Below are positions 24,655 to 32,630 of a DNA stretch of 64,000 nt, one piece after another. The stretch is from Microbacterium nymphoidis (GTDB lineage: Bacteria > Actinomycetota > Actinomycetes > Actinomycetales > Microbacteriaceae). Every line of letters begins with the position of its first letter. The stretch's first letter is position 1. The stretch covers positions 124,001 to 188,000 of the forward strand of contig NZ_JAJNOD010000005.1 of assembly GCF_021044885.1 (NCBI RefSeq), read 5' to 3'. The translations under genes were made by a program, and so were the position numbers. The notes below the pieces were generated by a model. The model was not told where the DNA came from. It saw nothing but the letters and a program-made list of their open reading frames with translations, and searched no databases.

Positions 24655-25536
24655 GTGGACACAGCAGCACAGGGCGATCTCCCCCAGCGCCGTCGGCGCA
24701 CCGGGGTCATCGCCCTCGCCGTGCCCAACCTGGAGGAGCCGTACTTCGCCGAGCTGACCGCGCTGCTGTGCCGGCGCGCGAACGACCGCGGCCTCGCGGT
24801 CCTGATCCAGCAGACCGAGGGCGATCACGAGCGCGAGATCGACGTCGCCAACGGCGTCGGCCTGCCGGAGACGGACGGTCTGATCCACATCCCGCGTGCA
24901 CTCACGGTCGCCGACCTCACCCGTCGCACGTCCCCCGGCCCGCTCGTGCTGCTGGGCGAGCACATCCAGATCAGCCCGTTCACCCACATCACCATCGACA
25001 ACCGCCGCGCTGCAGCCGACGCCACGGCACACCTGGCGGCCGTCGGGTGCCGTCGGGTCGCCTTCATCGGCCCGCGCGACTCCCGCCCCTCCGATGCCGC
25101 TGATCAGCGCTATGCGGGCTATCGGGAGGCGGTCGCGGCTCGCGAGCTGGCGACCGACGCCGGGCTCACCGTGTCGGTGGACGCGTTCACCGCGGCCGAG
25201 GGTGCGCGCGGGGTCGCGCAGCTGCTGGCGTCGGGGGTGGCCTTCGACGGGGTGTTCTGCTCGAACGACTCGATCGCGTTCGGCGTGATCAGTGCGCTGC
25301 AGGGCGCCGGGCGCCGCGTGCCCGAGGACGTGGCCGTGATCGGCATCGACGGTGTCCGCGCGACCGAGTTCGCCTCCCCGCCGCTGTCCACCGTCGCCCC
25401 GGACAAGGATGCGATCGCGTCGGCGGCCCTGGACGAGCTTGATCGTCAGATGCGCACGCCCCCCGGGCGGGACATGCCGGTGCAGCACGTGACGGTGGTG
25501 GCCCAGGTCATCGCCCGCGCCAGTACCGGACGGTGA
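24655..25536 (+). CDS. LacI-type sugar-sensing protein lacking the DNA-binding domain
   Basis: 293 residues from GTG 24655, with GAGGAG 7 nt upstream. Everything from RTGVIALAVPNLEEPYFAELTALL to the end is the periplasmic-binding-like ligand domain of LacI/GalR regulators (HITIDNRRAAADATAHLAAVGCRRVAFIG, FDGVFCSNDSIAFGVISAL, VAVIGIDG). The ~55-residue helix-turn-helix that normally precedes it is absent. Extending the frame back to GTG 24577 adds only 26 Arg/Ala/Ser-rich residues with no HTH. There is no signal peptide, so it is not an exported binding protein. It may sense sugar and act through another protein, perhaps the DeoR regulator next door. This is inference. Confidence 0.75.
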   Translation: MDTAAQGDLPQRRRRTGVIALAVPNLEEPYFAELTALLCRRANDRGLAVLIQQTEGDHEREIDVANGVGLPETDGLIHIPRALTVADLTRRTSPGPLVLLGEHIQISPFTHITIDNRRAAADATAHLAAVGCRRVAFIGPRDSRPSDAADQRYAGYREAVAARELATDAGLTVSVDAFTAAEGARGVAQLLASGVAFDGVFCSNDSIAFGVISALQGAGRRVPEDVAVIGIDGVRATEFASPPLSTVAPDKDAIASAALDELDRQMRTPPGRDMPVQHVTVVAQVIARASTGR

Positions 25537-25576
25537 GCGCCGTCCGATCCGGTGCCCGTGTCCCGCGCGCTCGGCG

Positions 25577-26362
25577 TCAGGAGACCTCGGCCACCCGCAC
25601 GTCCGCGATGAGCCCGCGCAGCACGTCGAGCCCTCCTTCGGGCATACCGGCGTCGGTGATGATGCGATCGGCCTGGCTGAGCTCGATGACGGTGGTGAGG
25701 CTGACGACGCCCCACTTGCCGTGGTCAGCCAGCAGCACGGCCTCACGCCCTGCCGCAGCGAGCGCGCGGTCGGTCTCCGCCTCAAGCAGGTTGGCGGTGG
25801 TGAGACCGGCGTGCGCGTCGACCCCGGTGGCGCTGAGGAAGACGATGTCACAGTGCAGGTGCTCCAGCGCCCGCACCGCGACAGGCCCCACGAAGGAGTC
25901 GGCCGGTGTACGGACACCACCGGTGAGCACCACGGTCTGCAGATACGGCTCGTCGGCCCGCTGGGGACGGGCGAAGAGATCGGCCACCGGAAGGGAGTTG
26001 GTGACGATGGTGAGGTCCGCGACCGCGCGAAGCTCCTGCGCGAGCACCCACGTGGTGGTGCTGCCGGAGAGCCCGATCACCATGCCGGGTTCCACGAGGC
26101 GCATCGCCTCGCGGGCGATCGCGCGCTTCTCGTCGATCATGCGCGCGCGCCGTGCCTCGACGGTGCTGCTCGCTGTCGCGCCGTGCTCGATGGTGGCTCC
26201 ACCACGCACCTTCCGCAACCGGCCCTCGGCCGCAAGCGCGTCGATGTCACGGCGCACGGTCATCGCACTGACGTCGAGCTCGGCGATGAGCTCCGCGACC
26301 GTGGCCGCGCCCCGTCGACGCACCGCGTCGATCAGCTGCGCTCTGCGTTCCTCGACGAGCAC
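25577..26362 (-). CDS. DeoR/GlpR-family transcriptional regulator
   Basis: 261 residues from GTG 26362, with AAGGAG 5 nt upstream; the longer open frame is rejected. Residues 1-55 form the DeoR winged helix (ERRAQLIDAVRRRGAATVAELIAELDVSAMTVRRDIDALAAEGRLRKVRGGA). The rest is the DeoRC sugar-phosphate sensor with the GLSGSTTTWVLAQEL and TVVLTGGV motifs. Such regulators usually repress sugar catabolic operons until a phosphorylated intermediate appears. It is convergent with the transport operon and divergent from the esterase gene, and is the best candidate to bind the phased repeats at 18878-18907. Confidence 0.9.
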   Translation of the reverse strand: MLVEERRAQLIDAVRRRGAATVAELIAELDVSAMTVRRDIDALAAEGRLRKVRGGATIEHGATASSTVEARRARMIDEKRAIAREAMRLVEPGMVIGLSGSTTTWVLAQELRAVADLTIVTNSLPVADLFARPQRADEPYLQTVVLTGGVRTPADSFVGPVAVRALEHLHCDIVFLSATGVDAHAGLTTANLLEAETDRALAAAGREAVLLADHGKWGVVSLTTVIELSQADRIITDAGMPEGGLDVLRGLIADVRVAEVS

Positions 26363-26443
26363 CCGGACTCCTTCCACCTGCCTCGGCCAGTCTGCCATGC
26401 GCGTGCGGCCGGGCTCACCGACCCCGACCCCGGAGGTACGCGG

Positions 26444-27436
26444 ATGATCGCCGCCGACTATGCGACCTGGTTCCCCGACGAAGAGATCGACGGTACCTAC
26501 GGCTTCGATGAAGAGGCGCTGCGCCGCGTGGTACCGATTCCGCCGCGGCGGGGATTCGCCGCGCTCTGGCAGGGATGGAACGCGCGGGTGCGCGCCGTCC
26601 CCGCCCGATTCGAGGTGGGAGAGTACACGCCCATCGGCGCCCACGAGGCGGCGGAGATCCGCTACACGGCGGCCGACGGCACGGTGCTGGGCGCCTGGGT
26701 CGCCCGTCCCCGAGAGCGCACGCCGCGCGTCGTGGTCGTGCACTCCCACGGCTACGGCGGTCGGGAACGGCCCGAGTTCGACCGGGTCCCGGACGACGCC
26801 GCCGCTGTATTTCCGCTGGCGCGTGGACTCGGCGCGCTGAACGTCGGTGTCGGGGCGCCCGCGGAACGTGACGACCACGTGGTGTTCGGCATCGAGGATC
26901 CCGAGGAGTACGTACTGGGGGCGTGCGTGCGTGATCTCTGGATGACACAGAACATCGCCGACGAGCTCTGGGGTCCGCTGCCGCACTATCTGGTGGGCGA
27001 GAGCTTCGGCGGCGGCGTCGGCGCGCTCGCGCTGGCGTGGGATGACCGCTTCATCGGCGCGACGGTGGTGGTGCCGAGCTTCGGGCAGTACGACGAGCGT
27101 CTGGCCGCTCCCTGCCACGGCAGCGGGGAAGCGGTGCGCCGGTATGTGGCTGCTCGTCCCGAGGCGCGGGAGCTGCTCCGGCTCTTCGACGCCTCCACCG
27201 CTGCGACGTTCGCCCGGGTTCCGGTGCGGGTCGAGGCGGCGCTGTGGGATACCCATGTTCCCCCGCCGGGACAATTCGGAGTGGCGGCGGGCTTCGCCGA
27301 CCGGGAGCTCATGGTGCTCCCCGCCGGGCACGCGGAGTATCCCGGCCGGGACGACGTGCTGCGCCGCGCGATCGACGGCGGACGCGAGCACCTGCGCCGC
27401 ACGATGGAGGGGCTCAGCTCGCGCCCGCAGACATGA
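26444..27436 (+). CDS. Acetylxylan esterase-like (CE7/AXE1) alpha/beta hydrolase
   Basis: 330 residues from ATG 26444, with GGAGG 7 nt before. The fold follows AXE1 enzymes: PRVVVVHSHGYGGR is the oxyanion-hole strand, VGESFGGGVGALAL is the nucleophile elbow with Ser in GESFGG, and HAEYPGRDD near the end carries the catalytic His. There is no signal peptide, so it would deacetylate imported, acetylated oligosaccharides in the cytoplasm, as CE7 enzymes do. This fits the neighbouring sugar importer and suggests an acetylated plant polysaccharide as source. Its last 23 bp overlap the convergent DUF1345 gene. Confidence 0.82.
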   Translation: MIAADYATWFPDEEIDGTYGFDEEALRRVVPIPPRRGFAALWQGWNARVRAVPARFEVGEYTPIGAHEAAEIRYTAADGTVLGAWVARPRERTPRVVVVHSHGYGGRERPEFDRVPDDAAAVFPLARGLGALNVGVGAPAERDDHVVFGIEDPEEYVLGACVRDLWMTQNIADELWGPLPHYLVGESFGGGVGALALAWDDRFIGATVVVPSFGQYDERLAAPCHGSGEAVRRYVAARPEARELLRLFDASTAATFARVPVRVEAALWDTHVPPPGQFGVAAGFADRELMVLPAGHAEYPGRDDVLRRAIDGGREHLRRTMEGLSSRPQT

Positions 27437-28175
27437 TCGTGTTGAACGAGAGCGCGATGATCAGCGCGTTCAGCAGGAACGAGAGCACGGAGTGCAGCGT
27501 CGCGGTCCAACGGGTCCGCGTGGTGAGGATATCGACGTCGGAGGCGGCGAAGGTCATGCCCAGCGTGTAGGCGAAGTAGACGTGATCCACGAGCGTGGGG
27601 GCGGGGGTATCGGGGAACTCGAGCACGCGATCGGGCCAGACCGCCTCCGAGCGATGCGCGTACATCTGCGCGAAGCCCCAGTGCAGCATCCCCCACGCGA
27701 TGATCATGGCCCACACGCCCACGACCTTCACCAGGAACGTGCCGCCGAGGTCATCGGGGGTGATGCCGAGGAGCTCGCCCGCGAAGGACTTCTCCTTGCC
27801 GAAGAGGATGACCGTGATCGCCGCACTCACGCCGATCGCCGCCGGCACCAGCGTGAACACCATCGTCAGGATGGAGCGCAGCTGCACGAATCCGGCGGGC
27901 ATCGGTGCCCGTTCCCCCACCGCTGTGGCCCCGCGACGAGCCATCCACCCCAGCACGATCATCGTGATGATCGCGTACGTCGTCGCCAGAACGCACCACA
28001 GCGTGAGGGCGGTGATCAGGTCGCCCTCCCAGATCACGGCGTAGACGCCCACCGAGGCGACGCCGAGCTGCACCAGCCAGTGCAGGATCGTCAGCTGCAT
28101 CCGCCGCGGGCGGCGCGGGGCACGCGCCTGACGACGACGTTCTCGTTTCGAGACGCGGGTGCGGGTTCGGGCCAT
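27414..28175 (-). CDS. DUF1345 membrane protein
   Basis: 253 residues with a very basic N-terminus (RKRERRRQARAPRRPRR-like) and about five membrane helices. The DHVYFAYTLGMTFAASDVDI motif, followed by TRWTATLHSVLSFLLNALIIALSFN, is the signature of DUF1345 proteins. Their function is unknown. The start ATG 28175 lacks a clear Shine-Dalgarno site; TTCACT lies 6 nt upstream on the minus strand. The gene overlaps the end of the esterase gene from the opposite strand. Confidence 0.85.
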   Translation of the reverse strand: MARTRTRVSKRERRRQARAPRRPRRMQLTILHWLVQLGVASVGVYAVIWEGDLITALTLWCVLATTYAIITMIVLGWMARRGATAVGERAPMPAGFVQLRSILTMVFTLVPAAIGVSAAITVILFGKEKSFAGELLGITPDDLGGTFLVKVVGVWAMIIAWGMLHWGFAQMYAHRSEAVWPDRVLEFPDTPAPTLVDHVYFAYTLGMTFAASDVDILTTRTRWTATLHSVLSFLLNALIIALSFNTIMSAGAS

Positions 28176-28285
28176 GCGACAAGTGAAGCGGAGACCACGC
28201 CATCACGGGGCGCAGACACGCGTTCCGGACGCCCACCATTCCGCCAGGCGGCGCATGGTTCAATGACTCGACGGAGGAGGTCCCC

Positions 28286-29143
28286 ATGGCCAAGCGCCCC
28301 AATCGCTCGCAGTCCGAGAACCGTATGGCCGCCGAGGCCCGCGAGGCGGCGAAGCGCACGCAGGAGCTGGCTGCCGCGGGACTGCGACGGCGACGGATCC
28401 TCATCTCCTCGAGTGTCGCGGCCGCGATCGTCCTCATCCTCGGCGGCGTGGCTCTGGCCATCGCCCTCAAGCCGAAGGACGTGGTGACCACCGACGCCGG
28501 CCCGGCCAACATGGCATCGTGGGGCATCGCGTTCACCGGTGGCGACGGCGAGATCTCCGCCGTGCCCACCGGGGCGACAGCGGCCACCGCATCGCCCACC
28601 AGCACACAGTGGACGGGCGAGGACGCCGACAAGAAGCACGTGCAGTTGTACCTCGACTGGGCCTGCCCCGCGTGCAAGGCGTTCGAGGGCGACAACGCGA
28701 AGCTGCTCACCGACGCCGTCGCGTCCGGCGAGATCACCCTGGAACTCTTCCCCCTCGCCGTCGTCGACCGGGCCTACACCACCGACTACGCCACGCGCGG
28801 CGCGAACGCCGCCGCTTGTGTGGCGGACATGGCCCCGGACTCCTTCCTCGACGTCCAGGAGCGCATGTTCGCCGCGCAGCCCGCCGAGGGCACCGCGGGC
28901 CTCAGCAACGACGACATGATCCGCATCATCGGCGAGGCCGGGGTCACCGACCCAAAGCTGGCCGCGTGCATCACCGACGGCACCTACCGCGGGTGGGTGG
29001 AGGCTGCCACCAACCGGGTGGCGAAGGACGAGTCGCTGCGGACCACCATCCAGGGGCGCACCGCGTTCTACACCCCGACCCTCGCCACCGACGGCAAGCC
29101 CTGGGATCGCGAGGGCACGGTCGAGGACTACCTCGCCCGCTGA
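28286..29143 (+). CDS. Membrane-anchored DsbA-like thiol-disulfide oxidoreductase
   Basis: 285 residues; ATG 28286 has a GGAGGAGG site. Residues 1-35 are charged and cytoplasmic, 36-65 form one membrane helix (RRRILISSSVAAAIVLILGGVALAIAL), and the rest is exported. The active site is DWACPACKAFEG with CPAC at residues 127-130, inside a thioredoxin fold with a helical insertion typical of DsbA/thioredoxin_4 proteins. The motif TAFYTPTLATDGKPW places the cis-Pro near the end. It should form or shuffle disulfides in secreted proteins. It has no partner gene here except the distant DipZ. Confidence 0.9.
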   Translation: MAKRPNRSQSENRMAAEAREAAKRTQELAAAGLRRRRILISSSVAAAIVLILGGVALAIALKPKDVVTTDAGPANMASWGIAFTGGDGEISAVPTGATAATASPTSTQWTGEDADKKHVQLYLDWACPACKAFEGDNAKLLTDAVASGEITLELFPLAVVDRAYTTDYATRGANAAACVADMAPDSFLDVQERMFAAQPAEGTAGLSNDDMIRIIGEAGVTDPKLAACITDGTYRGWVEAATNRVAKDESLRTTIQGRTAFYTPTLATDGKPWDREGTVEDYLAR

Positions 29144-29162
29144 CCCTGGCCCCGGTGGGTCG

Positions 29163-29765
29163 TCAGCGCTGCAGCCAGCCGCGCAGCAGCCGGGTGACGG
29201 CGGGGAGCACCCAGTACGCCATGATCGGCGTGAGCATGAGCGTGGTGATCAGCACGCGCAGCACGAGCGGCAACTCGGTGAATCCCGGGATGAAGCCCAG
29301 CAGGAACGTCGCGAGCAGGTTCACCGGGAAGAAGCCCAGCCAGATGGTGGTGGCCTGCTTCCATCGCGGCGGCACGACCGGCTGAACCGCCACCGACCCG
29401 GTCGCGAGCGACTGCGTCACGCGGGTCTCGATCCCCGTGGCCTGTGCGGCATCGAACCAGCCCTCGATCCCGGTGCGCCGTTCCACACGCACTTCGCGCG
29501 CGAAGGCGTTTCCCGACTCCAGCCACCAGGTGCGCTGCGGCGAGGTCTCCCACTTCTCCAGCGTCGCGATGTCGCGGAAGCGGTACAGCATGTACCAGAG
29601 CTCGCTGCCCTCCCCCGCGCGCACCCACCCGGATCCGAGGAAGCCGGGGAACGTCGCGGCGAGATCGGTGCCGGCCTGCATCCAGCTCGTCGCCTCGATG
29701 GCGCGCTCGGGGTCGATCCGGCGCTCAATGGCAACCGTGATCGGTTCGAGCGCGCTTTCTGTCAT
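29163..29765 (-). CDS. Antibiotic biosynthesis monooxygenase-like domain protein with two membrane helices
   Basis: 200 residues from ATG 29765. The N-terminal ~100 residues resemble ABM-type ferredoxin-like domains (ITVAIERRIDPERAIEATSWMQAGTDLAATFPGFLGSGWVRAG ... WYMLYRFRDIATLEKWETSPQRTWWLESG). The C-terminal ~60 residues hold two membrane helices (TIWLGFFPVNLLATFLLGFIPGF and VLRVLITTLMLTPIMAYWVL). This combination is seen in small actinobacterial proteins without known function. The upstream alternative start is rejected because CAGAAT lies 6 nt before ATG 29765. It converges with the DsbA-like gene, 19 bp apart. Confidence 0.8.
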   Translation of the reverse strand: MTESALEPITVAIERRIDPERAIEATSWMQAGTDLAATFPGFLGSGWVRAGEGSELWYMLYRFRDIATLEKWETSPQRTWWLESGNAFAREVRVERRTGIEGWFDAAQATGIETRVTQSLATGSVAVQPVVPPRWKQATTIWLGFFPVNLLATFLLGFIPGFTELPLVLRVLITTLMLTPIMAYWVLPAVTRLLRGWLQR

Positions 29766-29771
29766 GCATCC

Positions 29772-29777
29772 ATTCTG
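29772..29777 (-). promoter_or_regulatory. Leaderless -10 element CAGAAT
   Basis: Minus-strand CAGAAT, 6 nt, ATG 29765. Confidence 0.45.
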
Positions 29778-29832
29778 AAGCATGAGCAGAGCGCCCAGGC
29801 TGAACGTTACTCAGATGACAATCTGCGAACGG

Positions 29833-30390
29833 TCAGATCCCGTACTCGCGCTGGAACCACTCCCACAGCTGCGCAGAGCAGGCCGCGACGACGACGTCCC
29901 ACTCCAGGAAGGCGCCCTCGTCCGCCGCGTCCGACACCGAACGGATCACGCGGATCGGCACACCGTACTGCTGCGCCACCCAGATGTAGACGTAGGTCTC
30001 CATGTCGATCAGCGAGGCGCCCAGCGCCAGCACGGTGGCCTGGCCCGCAGCGGTGTCGACGAAGTGGTCGCCGGTTGCGATGACCTCGCCGGGGCGGCCG
30101 GTCTCCATACGCGGCGGCAGTGTGACGTGCTGACCGACCACGTGATCGCCATCCCAGACGTCGTGCTGGACAGCTGCGGCGATCTCGTGGACGCCGCCCT
30201 GCAGCTCCGGCACGACTGCGCCGGCCGTTCCCAGCACGACGATCTCGTCGTACTGGCCACGCTCCAGCGCACGGGTGAGTCCGTGAGCGGCCTTGAGCTT
30301 GCCCGCGCCCGTCACGACGCGCTCGAATCCGTCGATGTGCTCCGGGAACGCGACGAGTTCGACATCCAGGGCGGCGAGGAGAAGCTTCAT
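29833..30390 (-). CDS. Nucleoside phosphorylase-superfamily protein (MTA/SAH nucleosidase-like)
   Basis: 185 residues, shorter than typical MTA/SAH nucleosidase (~230). MKLLLAALDVELVAF is the first strand. VVLGTAGAVVPELQGGVHEI matches the phosphate/ribose loop GTAG, GASLIDMETYVYIWVAQQYGVPIRVIRSVSDAADEGAF carries the METY/ME pair that binds ribose and the RSVSDxA motif with the catalytic Asp. Members hydrolyse methylthioadenosine or adenosylhomocysteine, or phosphorolyse nucleosides. Which applies here is open. ATG 30390 directly follows GGAGGT with no spacing, while GACGAT sits 6 nt upstream, so it may be leaderless. Confidence 0.78.
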   Translation of the reverse strand: MKLLLAALDVELVAFPEHIDGFERVVTGAGKLKAAHGLTRALERGQYDEIVVLGTAGAVVPELQGGVHEIAAAVQHDVWDGDHVVGQHVTLPPRMETGRPGEVIATGDHFVDTAAGQATVLALGASLIDMETYVYIWVAQQYGVPIRVIRSVSDAADEGAFLEWDVVVAACSAQLWEWFQREYGI

Positions 30391-30396
30391 ACCTCC

Positions 30397-30402
30397 ATCG
30401 TC
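30397..30402 (-). promoter_or_regulatory. Possible leaderless -10 element GACGAT
   Basis: Minus-strand GACGAT, 6 nt, ATG 30390. The intervening GGAGGT touches the ATG and could not act as a normal ribosome site. Confidence 0.35.
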
Positions 30403-30581
30403 CCATCCCCCGCGTGCCTTCCCGTGCGCGATGGCGGACGATTTGTCCCCCAAAGATCCGACACGATCTGGGACGGACGAGCCCGACACGCTTGTTAGCG
30501 TTGAGTCATCGCACTGAGCAACACCGCGAATCGAATGCAGGGGGCTTCGAGGGTCGGCGGCGCTCAGGGGGGTGCGAGAAC

Positions 30582-30614
30582 GGCCGGCCGCGTGGGAGAC
30601 CACGCGAGCCGGCC
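30582..30614 (-). terminator. Terminator hairpin downstream of the YeiH-family gene
   Basis: Stem GGCCGGCCGCGTGG (30582-30595) with CCACGCGAGCCGGCC (30600-30614) and a GAGA loop. It lies 22 bp past the stop codon of the minus-strand gene. The remaining gap 30403-30581 shows only an isolated TAGCGT hexamer at 30496 and no gene. Confidence 0.7.
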
Positions 30615-30635
30615 TCGGTCTTGTGTGCGGGAGTC

Positions 30636-31637
30636 TCAGCGCAGCAACAGGATCGCCGCCGCCGCCGTAGCGGTCACGACAACCCACAGCAGCCCGCCCA
30701 GCGCCAGGGGCCGAAGGCCCGCGCTGCGGAAGCCGGCGATGTCCGTCGACAGGCCGATCGCCGCCATCGCCATCGCGATGAGGAACATCGCCACCGCGCT
30801 GATCGGTGCGAGCGCGACGTCGGGGATCACTCCCACCGATCGCACCAGCGATGCGATCAGGAATCCGATGAGGAACCAGGGCACCAGCGCAGCGATGCCG
30901 CGCGGCGTGAACCGCACCGGGGTCCCCTCGCGCCGAGCGGTGCGGATCGCGAGCCCCACGCTGATCGGGATGATCATCAGCGTGCGCACGAGCTTCACCA
31001 CCACGGCGAAACCGAGCGCGGCGGTGCCGTAGATGCCCGCTGTCGCCACCACCGAGGACGTATCGTTCACCGCCGTACCCGCGAAGAGCCCGAACTCGTG
31101 CTGCGTGAAGCCCAGCAGCCGGGCCAGCGGCGGAAAGAGCAGCACGGCCAGCACGTTGAACAGGAAGATGGTCGAGACGGCATAGGCGATGGATGCGTTT
31201 CGGGCCTTGATCACGGGGGACACGGCGGCGATAGCCGAGGCGCCGCAGATCGCCGTTCCCACGCCGATGAGCACCGCAAGATCCGACTCCACGCGCAGCA
31301 GGCGGCTGAGCGCCCAGGCGGCCAGCAGGCACACGATGAGCGTGGAGATCATGACGGGGAAGGACTCGGCGCCGACCGTCGCCACCTGCGCGAGCGAGAG
31401 CTGGCTTCCCAGCAGCACCACGGCGATCTGCAGCACCATCTTGCTCGAGAACTTCAGGCCTGCGGCGAAGGGACCCCCGGGCCTGCGTACCAGGGCGATG
31501 ACGACGCCGATGACGATGGCGGGCAGGGCCGAGCCCACCAGCGGGACGAAGCCGCCGATCACGGTCGCTACGCCTGCGATCGCCGCAGCGAGCAGGACTC
31601 CGGGCAGCTTCGCGGTCACGTCGTGCATCTGCGCCAT
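30636..31637 (-). CDS. YeiH-family putative sulfate/anion exporter
   Basis: 333 residues from ATG 31637, selected because CACGAT lies 6 nt upstream; the longer frame has a non-membrane, Arg-rich N-terminus. About ten hydrophobic helices are visible. The motifs GVGTAICGASAIAAVSPVI and GLFAGTAVNDTSSVVATAGIYG are the conserved core of the UPF0324/YeiH family (putative sulfate exporter, PSE). Transport of sulfonate-derived sulfite or sulfate is proposed for relatives, but the substrate is not proven. The gene stands alone and ends in a strong hairpin. Confidence 0.9.
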   Translation of the reverse strand: MAQMHDVTAKLPGVLLAAAIAGVATVIGGFVPLVGSALPAIVIGVVIALVRRPGGPFAAGLKFSSKMVLQIAVVLLGSQLSLAQVATVGAESFPVMISTLIVCLLAAWALSRLLRVESDLAVLIGVGTAICGASAIAAVSPVIKARNASIAYAVSTIFLFNVLAVLLFPPLARLLGFTQHEFGLFAGTAVNDTSSVVATAGIYGTAALGFAVVVKLVRTLMIIPISVGLAIRTARREGTPVRFTPRGIAALVPWFLIGFLIASLVRSVGVIPDVALAPISAVAMFLIAMAMAAIGLSTDIAGFRSAGLRPLALGGLLWVVVTATAAAAILLLR

Positions 31638-31643
31638 TGCTCC

Positions 31644-31649
31644 ATCGTG
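31644..31649 (-). promoter_or_regulatory. Probable leaderless -10 element CACGAT
   Basis: Minus-strand CACGAT, 6 nt, ATG 31637. The ~300-bp gap to 31937 contains a run of nine C (near 31838) and GC-rich short inverted repeats, but no gene I can support. Confidence 0.35.
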
Positions 31650-31925
31650 GTCCGGCTCCGGCGTGTGGGACCGCCGCATCGCCGGACTATCCCCATGCCC
31701 GTGACCTTCGGCACGAGGTGGCGCCGTGGCACGAGCGGCGCGCTGCAAGCAATCGCCCTCGACCATCCGCGCTCGGGGTCTTCCCGCTGACGCTCACCGC
31801 GCGATCACGTCATGCCACGCCATGCCGAGTGAGCGCCCCCCCCCGATTCGTGCTCGCTCGGCGAGGCTGCCACGCAGCGCCGCGCCTCGATGCCCACGCG
31901 AGGCGGGCATGCCGTGCCCCCGTGC

Positions 31926-31931
31926 CAGACT
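31926..31931 (+). promoter_or_regulatory. Leaderless -10 element CAGACT
   Basis: CAGACT, 6 nt, ATG 31938. Confidence 0.4.
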
Positions 31932-31937
31932 CGTCCC

Positions 31938-32510
31938 ATGGCGACGAGCGCGTGGACAGTGCGTGACGGGCGCGCGGAACTCGCCCTCACGGCGTTGCGC
32001 GCCCGCGCGTTGGTCATGCAGACCGTTCTCGGCATCGCCCTCGGTGTCGGGTTCGCGGCGTCCGTCGTGGCGTTCGTCATCGCGGATGCGCGCGGAGGCG
32101 TGATCGGCCCGCAGCCGCTCCTGCTCCTCGGCGGTGCGGTGTTCCTCGCGGTGGCGGGGCTCGTCATCGTCCTCGCGCGACCGTTCCGGCGCGCGGGCGT
32201 GCTGTCGATCAGTGCCGGATCGCTGCGCTGGACCGACCCGCGCGGCGAGATCCTCGTTCCACTCACTCGCGTCCGAAGCGTCACGGTGCGACGGCGGTTC
32301 ATCCCCGGGATCGACGTCGAGACGACGTCGGGAACGTGGGGGCTTCGGACGTCGGCCTCCGTGCTGGACGACGCCCGCGATGACATGCGCCCCCTGTCCG
32401 CGCGCGCTCGTCGGTATCTGAGCGAGGCGGGCTTCGCCGCGCACACGCAGGGTCAGGTGACCGTGTGGCGACGCGCCGCCTCCGCCGGCGACACCCCCCA
32501 CACTGTTTGA
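31938..32510 (+). CDS. Small membrane protein with PH-like C-terminal domain, unknown function
   Basis: 190 residues from ATG 31938. Two membrane helices span about 27-55 (VMQTVLGIALGVGFAASVVAFVIA) and 60-85 (LLLLGGAVFLAVAGLVIVLARPF). They are followed by a ~100-residue beta-rich segment (VLSISAGSLRWTDPRGEILVPLTRVRSVTVRRRFIPGIDVETTSGTWGLRTSA) that looks like the PH-like domains of actinobacterial membrane proteins. I cannot assign a function. It converges with the AsnC gene, the two being separated by a palindromic repeat. Confidence 0.65.
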   Translation: MATSAWTVRDGRAELALTALRARALVMQTVLGIALGVGFAASVVAFVIADARGGVIGPQPLLLLGGAVFLAVAGLVIVLARPFRRAGVLSISAGSLRWTDPRGEILVPLTRVRSVTVRRRFIPGIDVETTSGTWGLRTSASVLDDARDDMRPLSARARRYLSEAGFAAHTQGQVTVWRRAASAGDTPHTV

Positions 32511-32551
32511 TTGCCCGCAATTCGCTCAAAATCGCGGGGGCGATATCTCGG

Positions 32552-32612
32552 TTTCGTTGCGCGCACATGGCGGCAAAGCGAGCCGAATACGAGCAAGGTG
32601 CGCGCAACGAAA
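32552..32612. repeat. Family A-like palindromic repeat
   Basis: Perfect 15-bp arms TTTCGTTGCGCGCAC (32552-32566) and its complement (32598-32612). The TTTCGT-GCGCGCA arm resembles the left arm of the 15687 copy. It lies between the convergent stops at 32510 and 32631, where it can terminate both genes. Confidence 0.7.
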
Positions 32613-32630
32613 GCCCCGGGAGCGCGCGCA

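Noticed and set aside
30496..30614. Small RNA between an isolated TAGCGT and the hairpin at 30582
   Set aside because: A promoter-like hexamer and a terminator alone are weak evidence, and the hairpin is explained by the minus-strand gene.
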